DNA of 64,000 nt from Malachius bipustulatus (lineage: Eukaryota; Arthropoda; Insecta; Coleoptera; Melyridae), in assembly GCA_910589415.1 (NCBI GenBank), contig OU342632.1:41467341-41531340 (forward strand), read 5' to 3'. A model generated the notes under the pieces. That model did no database searches. It saw only the letters and a list, made by a program, of their open reading frames with translations, and was not told where the DNA came from. Made by a program: the position numbers and the translations under genes. This document shows positions 48,426 through 58,946 of the stretch, in pieces. Numbering within the stretch: the first letter of the stretch is position 1; each line of letters begins with the position of its first letter.

Positions 48426-49294
48426 AGAATACAATATTTTGTTATGAATGAAAGTATTCGTCGGGTAGGAGTGTAGGTATAGGTAATAAATTAAAACTTC
48501 TGGGATTTTTTTTCATGATTTTATGTAGGTGTAAATAAATTTCAATTTGTCATTTAAAAATCTTTGTTTATTTTTATTTTATTTTTTTTATTTATTAAAT
48601 ATATACTTATACTTTCTATCATAATATATTTTCTATACTTACAAAAAAAATGCATTCCAAAAGTTATATGTAAAAAAATTTCAATATTCTATAAAAATTA
48701 TACAGTGTGTTAACTTTCAAAAGTATCCATAGAGAATTACCATTATAAAGGAAGTTTTTTAGAATTCCTGTTCGCCATTTCAACATACCTGCATGAAATG
48801 ATATCAAATTGAACCTTGTAACGTAAATAACCCCGGCCTCACGGTCTGTAGCGAAAAGCCACCGTGTGATCGTCTAGTTTCCCTAATTTCTCCTAATAGG
48901 ACCGCTGTGTTTTCCTACGTTGTGTTTGCCGTAATTACCGTAGTCACCCCTGCTCTTTGATTGAGGTATGCCAGGATTACTATGGCCGAAACGGATGCGC
49001 AAAGAACCTACTGGGATTGTTCTTTTGTCGGAAAAGCGGGGAATTTAACTGAGACTTGTTATTAACTGTGGACTTCCTGTAAGGGAGTTTAAAAGCGAAT
49101 GATGATCGAGAGAATTCGTTTTCAAGGGCTTAAAATGGTGAATGGCGAGATGGGCTGTGATTTTGCATAGAGAGTACAAAAAAAAATGGAAAGCGAAGAG
49201 GGATCCCTTTCATCCATCTTTCAAACTATAATCCATTTCGGATTCCACTCTTTTGCACAACTGTGCTTTCTTTTTGGTTTTTGTTCCGTTTACA

Positions 49295-50820
49295 GACTAC
49301 CCGGTATATGCGGGAATGTCTTATTATTTCGTTTCGCTTTTGTTTCGGCTACAGCCCAAACAGCACAAAGTAGTCCCATGGACGTCCAATGGACATCCCT
49401 CCATGTACCAACGGACGTCCATAGGACGTCCGTTTTTGTCCTATGGACGTCCATGGGACGTCCACTCAGTGTCCATTTGTCACAACTTTGGACATCCGCA
49501 GGATGTCCGTTACAGGACGTCCATAGAATGTCCGTTATCGGACGTCCATAGGGAGTCCGTTATCGGATGTCCATAGAGAGTCCGTTATTGGATGTCCACA
49601 AAGCATTTGCTGATAAATATCTTATTGAGGAACAAAAGACAGAAAATATTCGATAAGTCTTGAAATTTAGAGTTTTGAAAAATCCAATAAATGTAGTGAT
49701 AGGTATAGGGTATATACGGTAATTTTCTGTTTTGAAAACAACGTTGATAACGGCTAAAGATACAGGAAAACGACTAGGTACTTACCTTACTTACGTGTTT
49801 CTATCATTAAGTTTTACGTAAAATCTGGTAATTTTCATTGAAAAGTTGTTAATTTATATTAGTTTATCATAATATTGATAAACTTTTTTAAATATTCGTT
49901 TTTGGATTTTTCACAAACTCTAAAAATTAAAGATTCATCGAATTTCTTTCTTTTGTTCACTGTATAATGCAGATGTCTTCATCTTCACGCTAAGCAGTCT
50001 TGAGTTTGATGGGAATGGCGGAAGTCTTTCCTTGGGACGAATTAATGTATAATGTAGGAATGTGGATTGTATGATAGTGGAAGAATGGAAGATGGGGTGG
50101 TTAGCGCGTGCGTGCGCACTTGTGCTGCTATTCTCTTCCTCTCTGCGACAGCACGTCATGCGCAATAGTCAAACATAACTCGATGGACGTCCAATGGACG
50201 TACTTTTGTGGACGTACATAGGAAGTCCGTGCGGAGAAGTCCGTAGGACGTCCATTTATTGTCCATGGACCAATGGACGTATAATGGATACTCAACGGAC
50301 GTCCATAGGACACTCGGTGCTATCTGGGAGACTATCCGGTATATGCGGAAATGTCCGTGTATTACCTATTCAACGATTTTCCTTGCCTAATTTACTTTTT
50401 CTAGTTTCTTTGACTTCACTTCAAGCAACGGCTTGAATTAATTAAAGAATACAACCATGTTGTTTACAGACGACCCGGTATATGCGGGAATGTCTGTCTC
50501 ATTTACCTATTCGACGATTTTCTTTGCCTAATTTCCTTTTTCTAGATTCTTTGAACTCACTTCAAGCAACGGCTTGAATTAATTAAAGAAGACAACCACT
50601 TTGGTTTTCAGACGATCCGGGATATTGCGGAAATGTCTGACTCATTACCTATTCGACGATTTTCTTTGCCTAATTTCCTTTTTCTAGCTTCTTTTGTTTC
50701 TTAATTTCATTTCAAGCAACTGCTTGAATTAATTAAAGAAGACAACCATTTGGTTTTCAGACGATCCGGGATAATGCGGAAATGTCTGCCTTGTTTGCCT
50801 ATTCGATGATTATTGAATTC
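49295..50820. repeat. Tandem ~140-bp repeat, interrupted array
   Basis: Units begin GAC(T/G)A(C/T)CCGG(T/G)ATAT at 49295, 50330, 50469, 50610 and 50760 (periods 139, 141, 150). Shared interior: ATTCGACGATTTTCTTTGCC, TCAAGCAACGGCTTGAATTA and ATTAAAGAAGACAACCA. The first unit is cut at about 49355 by the GGACGTCC element, and its sequence resumes as the unit at 50330. Confidence 0.85.
49355..50328. mobile_element. GGACGTCC-array element inserted in the tandem repeat
   Basis: Ends CCCAAACAGCAC (49355-49366) and GTGCTATCTGGG (50317-50328) are near-inverses (10 of 12). At each end inside lies a run of about 20-bp units built on the self-complementary octamer GGACGTCC (49378-49605 and 50182-50312). 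The middle is AT-rich without an ORF. Frames translating to repeated DVH/GRP peptides are products of the repeat, not genes. Confidence 0.78.
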
Positions 50821-53385
50821 TCATCTTGTATTTTAATGAGCTTTATTCGTTGACTCGCTCTTCCTTTCGTTTGGGAATTTTTATGAGCGTTTATTGTTGT
50901 GGGTTTTAACCTGATACACAGGCACACTCCACCCTACTTTTATGATCGCTTGTTGGTTGAGCCTCTAACTTGGCTTGGATGTCGAGAGCAGTGTTGCCAT
51001 GTTTGTTTGATTTGCTACCTCCTCTTTAAACATTATACGAATTTCTTTCCATTGCTTTTCTCTTTGAAAGCGGAGTTTTCCTGAATTAACGTCATACTCA
51101 TGATAGTTGTTTTAACTCATTTTGTTTATTTGTTGTGTTGTCGTTTTGCCTCTTTGGGCTACCTTTATTTGGTCTCTTTTGGACCGTCAATACCTATTTG
51201 CCCTGCGGCTACCTTTTTGTTCTACCTGGCCTCGTAAGGCGATGAGTCGATATACCTTATCATTTCGAATACGACGTTCTCTGCAATTCGCAGTTTTGTT
51301 TTGCTATTTTAAATGTGATGACCAACTGACCAAACTAGGCCGCTATTCTATAATTATTATTCCTCAGGGTTCCCGTGGGCTTGCCTGGGTAATAATTGAA
51401 TGCTGGAATTTTTACGAATACCTATATTGGAGCCGGTGGGTTCTATAATCGAGACCAACCATCGATTTCACCGTGGTCCAGGTTTTTACCCCTAACACCT
51501 GTTAGAAAGCAGATAACTCAGTCCAGACTGGCAATAACATTTTATAGCAATTTTCTGCGGAGTTTGTTTTTAAATTTTGATTGGAGTTGACATTCGTATG
51601 ATGTGCTAAAGGAGTTTTGGTTTTGATTGATTTTGAATGGCTTTTCACATACTCGAGACTAATTTGTTTTTGGTTGCTTTGAATTCCTATTTGTTGATTT
51701 GCCTATACTACAACGGCGGGTGCTTTTTATCCCGTTGCGTTCTACGATTTTCACTTTCCGGTACAACGGAGGTCTCCACCTGGACATCGAGGTGAATGCC
51801 TCCCCCGGGTATTAATCGATTACCTACTTTAACTCCTAATTGTGTCTTGTAATGGAATTAGTATTTCCTGATAATGTTTGCGAAGTAGCGGATGCTACAT
51901 CTGACAACGCTGCCTTGTTCTATCTGGACCTGTGCTAACCGGGGGTGCTCCGTTATGTGATCTTTATTTATGGTGTCATATAATGGCAAGAAACTCCTTT
52001 CACTTTCTAAATCGTATTTAAAGGGACTGCTTCCTGCCTAACCATCTGCGCTATTTAAAAACTCGGACTCTTCGAAGAATAGGATGATTGAATCATGGGC
52101 CGTTTTGTTTACAGATTATTAATTCCTCCTGGGTCTGTTTTCGCTCCTAGCTCTATCTCGATTTCCTATACGTGAATATGTAATTATTTATTCCTGTTTC
52201 CTGCCTAACTTGGTTTATTTCTAATTATTGACGTGATCTCGTAGGTACCTACTGTGGTGCCGCCCAACACCTAGTTGATTATTTTGCCTGATTTAAAATG
52301 GGACCTGCGCTCATGGATTGGGCGAATCTGTTTGATTATTTATCGGTGTGGATTTTGTTTTGAAGAGAGTTTGCCAACTGCGAAGTTTGAGTTGTTTAGA
52401 GGAGAGATGCAAATTTATATGGGTAAAGTTTAGATAAGAATTGGGCGACCGAGAGTTCACTAAACGCCTTCTCGTCGGGTTTACGTCCAAAGGGTTATGG
52501 AGTCAGACGTGACCTGCTCGAAAGCTGATCTCATCTGCCTGGAGCTCCGGCAGGACCTCTGCTTTTATAGAAGCAGTCGCCCGATTTCTAAACACCGCGC
52601 AATAATGTACCTTATTGACACTGCTCTCATGTCGTGATTTAGTCCTTAATCGTATTTTCCTAGTTACTGGACTGAGCGATTTGACCTCGCGGCTACCTTA
52701 CTAATTTGTTCTAAACCTGCACTATTTAAATTTTCCTTCAAATCGGTCGACGCGTTTAGGTACTTCTCATTGTGTCTAGTTATTATAATTACACCGGCTT
52801 AACTTTCACCTCGCGTTTTCCCTTACTTGCCGTTTAGGGATCACGTTGTATTTCCGGCTGCCTTCCTTTATTAATTCGCCCTATCGATTGGTGTAATTTT
52901 AATTATCGTATTTAGTATACCTAATGAGTTTCTATTGTTTCTGCCTTGCTTATTGTTTTGTTCTGATTTCACCCGGTCTGTATCTTTCCGACCGTTCTTG
53001 TATGTAGGTCAGCTCTTCTTTTCTTCCATCACGCGGACGGAGAGTGTCTCCACACAATGCCTGCCCTAACCATCTGGTCGTGTCTACCCTAGCCCGGCCG
53101 GTCCTTCCGATGTCTTTTTAAAGCGCTGGAATGAGCGATTTCTCTTTTCTGAATATTTAATGTGCTGACGGGATCGTTTACTTGATGTAACGGCGGGTGG
53201 CTGTGTTTGAATTTTCTAACAATTTTACCTTCAGGTATTCACGTACCTATATTCTCGCACTGTTTGCTTTTTCGATTTGGGGCTGATTTAATGAGGCGAA
53301 GGAAATATTTCCCTTATCATCCTACCTAGGTGCGATCCATTTCAACCTTAATTCATAATAGTTCATTAATAATACCTACATGGGT

Positions 53386-53574
53386 ATAAAAAGTTCCATA
53401 AAAATGATTATTGTTGTTAAAAAAAAAGAAAACTAGCTTAGCTTTGAAAAAATATTCGCATTGATATACTTAATGCCATTTGCTTTTAATTAATTTACTT
53501 GAAATGCAAGTCAAGTATTCTTTCAAATTTATGCTAAATTCTCATAAAAAAAATTGATTTTTATGGAACTTTTA
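53386..53574. mobile_element. ~190-bp MITE with AAAAGTTCCATAAAAAT termini
   Basis: AAAAGTTCCATAAAAATGA at the left is mirrored by TGATTTTTATGGAACTTTT at the right (18-19 bp). No ORF. Lies about 170 bp downstream of the EcKL-7 stop. Confidence 0.7.
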
Positions 53575-53742
53575 TTAATTAATATTAGTATTAGGAAATT
53601 AATCGATCATGAATTATTATAGATACTAACGTTCAGATACCAATTCGAACGTCGTCCTTTAAAATGTTAATTTCCTATGGAGTATGGACATGAAAATCTC
53701 TAATCCAAATAAAAGTTTACAGCTAGTTGGTACACATATTAA

Positions 53743-56377
53743 TCACGCATATTTGAATTTACAAAAATGGTCGACTAAATCGGCTAATCTTTTTCTACAC
53801 GTCGGATTGTCGGTAATATCAGCATCATATAACCCGCCTGAACTGAATTTAACTCGTCCTTCCACGACGCTTTCCACAGTCGGACCATCTTCATTTGTAT
53901 CACTTATACCATACATAATGTGACCACTTGCTAAAAAAGCACCATAGAATGAATACTTTTCCCAATGTTCCTTAAATTTCTCATAAGGATAAATTCCAGG
54001 ATCACCACCTAACTTTATTATTTGTTCCGTTAGTGTTTCGTAGTAAAAGTCAAGTAATTGATCAAAAACATCGTACTGATCTTTGCTTGATGTTGTGTAT
54101 AAGAAGTGGCACAGATCGAGTACAGGAGGTGTTAGACTGCAAGCTTGCCAATCAACAATTACCACAGAAGTAGGGCTTTCCTCATTTCCATCCTACAAAT
54201 TGAAACTTAAGTTAGTATAAAATACAGACGTAAAGCGGATCTGAATAAAATATGATTAAAATAAAATAAAATAGTACATGCCTTAGGTAGTTTGAGCTGA
54301 AAACATACCATGCAACTCTACTTCGTTGTTTTTTTTTTTGCACACGCTTTCAGGCCCCTCTCAGTGGCCCAAACGCACGACAGTCTACAATTTTATTATT
54401 ATCATGGCAATAATTGTAAATTGGGTAATAGTAAAAAATCATTCTGTGAATTAATGCCGGTATATTCATTTAATTCAACATGTAGACATTTCTCACAAAT
54501 TAAAATACAATATACATTTTACGTGGACTCTTTTCCGCACCACCACAGAGGTAGAATTCCGTTGAACCGTTTGAATCCCCCTTTGTCCGAAGACAGAAAA
54601 AAGTATCCAAATATTCTCTGAAAAAAGTACTTTCCAAACATGTAGAACTCTTATTAATCATTGTATCACTCGTGCTCCGGGAGGTACGTTAAAAAGGGGG
54701 TCCCGGCTGCTTCACAGCAGTCGTTAGGTTACGTCAGAGGCCCTTGAGGCTACTTGAAAACTTCTGACACTTGGGCTTTACCACAGCCATACGATATTTA
54801 TTTATTTCTTTTATTAATCATTGCCCTTTATTAACTTCATAAAGTGACCAAATTATCACTGAATACTTGAAATAGGAAAAACGCGTTGTAAATAGTCAAT
54901 TTAATTAAAAAAAATTTGCTCCAAGAAAAATTTTTCCCGCCCCCAAATCGGTATTTAACTGCTGCAGTTACGACAAAAGTCATGAGAAACAAACTTCTAA
55001 TACTTGACGCTTCCTTTACGATCTGGTATAGTTACTTTTGTCGTAGCTACAATGCAAGCCGAGAAAATTAGAAAACAAATTTTGAACCTTTTAGGGCCCT
55101 CCGCCGTCCCCCGTAACTCAAAAATTGTAGGCTTTTATGCATTTGGGACACTGAGAGGGGACTAAAAGCGTATGCAAAAATGCAGCGAGGTAAAGTATGT
55201 TTCCACATTACAGTCTTTTTCTATTGGTTTTCCTCTTTTGTCAATTGCTTTTCCAATATTTATGATACTGTCATTGCACGTAAATAGGAAAAGCAATTGA
55301 CATAAAGTGAAACTGATTTGACATAAAAGGAAATTGATTGATAAATCAATGACTACAATCGTTGATAGATAGAAAAATAAGAAAATCATTTGACAAATAA
55401 GGAAAAGCAATCGACAAAAGAGGAAAACCAAAAGCAAAAGACTGTAACATAGAGAAAATCTCCCGCCTATTATATACTAGAAGAAATTGATGTTGATTGA
55501 CAGTATTTTCAAGAAGATGTGAAATAGTTTGACTCAAGTAAATTAGATAGTCATTATTATTGTAATAATTAAAGTAAAACGACATACCTACCTCATATTT
55601 GAACAAGAAGTTATTGTTCCAACAATCTCCATGTGAAATAGCTAAGTAATCTTCTTCTTCTTCAAACTTGACTTTTTTAACAAATTTTTCAATTTTATTC
55701 CCGATTTCTTTGAAACGATCTGTATTATCATCGTATCCTGACTCCTTCGCAATCAACAATGATTGGTTGTATGCCCAAGTAATAATTTCATAAAATCCGA
55801 ATTCTGTTATCATCCTCCCGAACATAAAAGACATATCATGTGTAATTTCGCTAAATAATTCAGGTTTCTGGTGTTTAAGGGCAAATGAGAGCCCATGCAT
55901 TTTTCCATACTCTCTCAAAACAGCTCTGGAATGTTGTACAGTCAAAGCCAAATTTTTTGGCCACATCTTGTAACCTTTCTTACTTACATTCTCGAAAACT
56001 AGAACTTCACCAATATCACTTACGCTCGCTCCAAAAAATTTAGGCACTGAAGTTATTTTATCTGCAACATGTTTTTCTCGTAGTAGCCTCTCATAAGCTG
56101 GTATGATTGTCTTGTAAAAGCTAATTTCTCTCATAGAAAGAATAGTTATACTAGTTTGAGCTCTTAGAGTTTTATTAACTTTTGAAAGCTTGATTACAAT
56201 GGGGATTTCGTGTTTATTTTCTATATTTATTATAATAGCAAACAAAATATCACCAAGAAATCCTGTTCCAAATGCTGCATTACCCTCTTCAATTAGCTCA
56301 TAATTTTCTATATGATTGTGCTTCATTATCTCTTTTAGATACTTCTGCATCTCACTTTTTGGAAAAACGGAACTCAT
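53743..56377 (-). CDS. EcKL-7: diverged ecdysteroid-kinase-like protein, two exons
   Basis: Exon 1 is 56377-55592 (262 codons), with GTGFLGDILFAII, VPKFFGASV, LVFENVSKKGYK and the catalytic loop HGDCWNNN (249-256), ending TATGAG|GTAGGT. Exon 2 is 54192-53743 (149 residues plus TGA), opening after TTTGTAG with DGNEESPTSVVIVDWQ (D276, Q278), then PPVLDLCHFLYTTSS. Both ends are phase 0 and total 411 residues. The ATG at 56377 (MSSVFPKSEMQ) is the first in frame; a codon further upstream is TTG. The 1.4-kb intron holds a palindromic MITE (55209-55446). Exon 1 resembles EcKL-6 exon 1 more than the compact cluster. Intact and predicted active; substrate unknown. Confidence 0.87.
55209..55446. mobile_element. 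238-bp palindromic MITE in the EcKL-7 intron
   Basis: TACAGTCTTTTTC followed by TTGGTTTTCCTCTTTTGTC AATTGCTTTTCC is answered by GGAAAAGCAATCGAC AAAAGAGGAAAACCAA and AAAAGACTGTA. TA borders both sides. Internal repeats of GGAAAAGCAATTGACA and TGACA(T/A)AA type make the arms partly repetitive. Confidence 0.78.
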
Positions 56378-56693
56378 AGTTCGAAACAAATTGGCTGTAG
56401 TTGTACTAAAACGATGCTAGATGTTTAATGGCTATTATAATGAAGTGTTGCTGGTACTGGTTGTTTCACAAAGTGGTATTAAATTATATTTATGTAGGTG
56501 TTACTCGTATTAGCACTAGTTTCTCATACTGATATGTAACGAATCATGCAGCATCGGTGATAATGACTAAGTACTTATATTAAATCATTATGTTCTTTAT
56601 TTACCTACAGGTATTTTAACATTTGATAACTAAACATGGGTATTATGTGTATAAATTATTATATTTTAACCTAAAGTCATTCATTAACCTAAT

Positions 56694-57462
56694 ACAGGAT
56701 GAGCCATCGAACCAGGGTCTCTGGACTAGTTGCGTTGAGGTATTATTGAACCAGGCCGCCAAATTACGCCACAGGCCCTCTAAACTGTAAGGTAACGTTT
56801 CAAACAGAATTAGTTTTCATACGTTCATGGAAAATCGATTAAAATTGCTCGTGTTGTTGGAGCATATTTGGAGTATTTGTTGAACTAATAAAAATATTTT
56901 TTCTAAGGGCAAATTGAACAATAATTAAACTACCTTTCAACGATATTAACGAAGAGCAATTTAATATCGATATGATTTTTTTGATATTTACTATTCTGGG
57001 CAAAAAGTGCTTTCGGTTCAGTCGTGGTAACGATATAGCCAAAATTGTGACCATGACAACCATATATCACCGCAGCCAGTGAAGTGCGACGTTGTAATAA
57101 GAAATTCTGTTGATTGTTTAAAAAAAAAGTAATTCTGAAGTATAGTATAAATACTGGGTAGGTATTTATTAATTATTATCGATTCGTCCTGTAATATTTA
57201 AGCGAAATACAAAAAGTAAGGTACGTTATAACGAAAATTTAAGTAGCTTTCAAATGATGTATCACTCGATATATGTTAATTCTCTATTACGATAAGAGAA
57301 GGGGTAGCTACCCCCGTCAAGAGAATAAACTTGGATGGTTTAAATTTATTACCCAAAGATGTTTCCCTCAATAACAAAATTGAAATTTTTCGGGTTTTTC
57401 GCATCAATCTTCAGTTTCCAAATTCTTACGCCTGTTACCTTTCCGATGGCCCACCCTGTACA
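56694..57462. mobile_element. Probable TACAGG(A/G)TG-ended element remnant
   Basis: Bounded by TACAGGATGAGCCATCGAAC at the left and GATGGCCCACCCTGTACA at the right: short inverted ends TACAGGRTGRGCCATC. The inside is AT-rich without a credible ORF (a 74-codon minus-strand frame at 56839-57063 has no family resemblance). Confidence 0.6.
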
Positions 57463-57945
57463 TTATACGAGTACACAGTAATAATAATGCACAGCACAAT
57501 AGTAAAACAAATACAATGATTAAATTGAATCAACTGGCATAAATCATTGTAGGGCAGCTTAAGGTGAATTATAGTAAATGTTATGTCTACGTTTGATTGT
57601 GTAATTTTTGATATTTTTACCTATGACGTGTGTGTTAAAAATAAATTAGAACAGAATTCTCTTGTAGATAACAAAATTTGGTTTGTAAGATGCTAAAAAC
57701 CAAAAATAGATTTTATAAAATAAGTAGAAAATTTCTCCCCAAGTTATATTGCAGATTTTCATAAGACGGGCAACTTATTCCAAATTAAAATGACACTAAA
57801 ATTGTACCTTAAATATATTGTTCTTAAATAACTTAAATTGTAAAACCAATTCTGAATCGTAATAAAACCACAAATACATCATAATAACTGTAAATACCTA
57901 TATCAAATAAAGTATAAAAAATTTACCCTAAATCATATTTAAATG

Positions 57946-58398
57946 TTACAATTTATCATCTCCAAAGAAACACTCTGCAATTCCCTTCAATCTCTCCCTC
58001 CACTCTTCCACGTCATCTAACTGTGGATCGATTAGCATTTTTTTCAAGGGATCCCCTTCAGTCATTTTTTCGACCTCCTTCGCATCCTCTGGTATCTTAA
58101 ACAGACAGAACTTGACCATGACAGGAGCAAGGCACACTCCAAAGTCCTTGCATCGGTCCCACTGTTGCTGCAACTTCTGCCTGGGGAACAGTTTCTCAGG
58201 ATCGCTGCCCAGGCGTCTTAGGTGGGCGGAGAGGGAATCATGGTAGTGATCCAGGAGAGAAGGAAGATGAGGGTAGTGGGATGAAGGGGAAGTGGTTAGG
58301 AGGAAGTTTGCAAGGTCTACAGCTGGAGGAGAGAAACGAGCGAGCTGCCAGTCGAGGATGCAGACTGCTGATATAGACGATTGGTCCAGTGTGTCTGA
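57946..58398 (-). CDS. Orphan EcKL second exon (partial gene EcKL-8)
   Basis: An intact exon after TTTTCCAG: SDTLDQSSISAVCILDWQ, ARFSPPAVDLANFLLTT, to a stop at 57946 (150 residues). It is almost identical to EcKL-6 exon 2, the two differing at only about 7-8 residues, for example DWQLAR here versus DWQHAR there. It holds the metal-binding D and Q but not the nucleotide-binding and HGD half, which must come from an exon 1 upstream (higher coordinate). None is visible to the end of the window. Either the first exon lies beyond 64000, or this is a duplicated exon without a partner. Flanks from about 57545 to 58660 match 37300-39410. Confidence 0.75.
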   Translation of the reverse strand, partial: SDTLDQSSISAVCILDWQLARFSPPAVDLANFLLTTSPSSHYPHLPSLLDHYHDSLSAHLRRLGSDPEKLFPRQKLQQQWDRCKDFGVCLAPVMVKFCLFKIPEDAKEVEKMTEGDPLKKMLIDPQLDDVEEWRERLKGIAECFFGDDKL

Positions 58399-58946
58399 CT
58401 GGAAAATTAAATTCAAGATTAGGAAAGTCATGACAACTTTTTTTGTAAATTATAAAAGAAATAATCACATTACAAAAGTTAAATAATCGATGAGTAAGAA
58501 CACTTCTGTGAGTTTCCATACTGAAAATTTCAAAACTGAAATCTGCGGCACGTGTTTTCGAGATGCGTTTGAAGGGGGCAGTGCTATCTATAGTTATAAT
58601 GAATGATATAAGTAGACGTATCTCCGAAGTACGTGTCAGAGATTTCACTTTTGAAATAATATGTAGCTACAGTTTGTTCAAATAAAACTAGGACAGCTCT
58701 TGTAATACAATATGCAATTGTTTTTGAAGTTTTAATTTTTTGACAAATAAAACAGCATGGTAACCATTATTCAATTTATAAGCCACATTTACATTGGGAA
58801 ATTAAAACTGTCCCAGATTTATTTGAACAGAACTGTCCTAGTGAAACTTTAAGGAAATGTTCTTCTTAGTTCTTCAAAATTCTTCCCAAAAAATAAATTA
58901 TCTGCTCGTTTCCGTGAAGAAAAAAATATATGATGTAAAAAAATTA

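Larger units (their letters stand above)
48820..53340. other. Less AT-rich island without a recognised gene
   Basis: Composition changes sharply from the AT-rich flanks to pyrimidine-rich, higher-GC sequence. It contains tandem ~140-bp units (49295-50820) and a TIR element (49355-50328). Scattered motifs recur (GCGGCTACCTT at 51205 and 52685). No frame longer than about 120 codons, no RT, integrase or transposase motif. Could be the untranslated part of a large mobile element, a decayed one, or host non-coding DNA. Confidence 0.4.

Noticed and set aside
49376..49605. CRISPR-like array of regular short repeats
   Set aside because: Units are contiguous, self-complementary and variable without unique spacers of constant length, and lie within a TIR-bounded element in a eukaryotic genome.
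49186..50313. Overlapping frames encoding repeated DVH, GRP and TS peptides
   Set aside because: The peptide repeats come from translating the GGACGTCC array; they occur on both strands and in several frames and have no domain.
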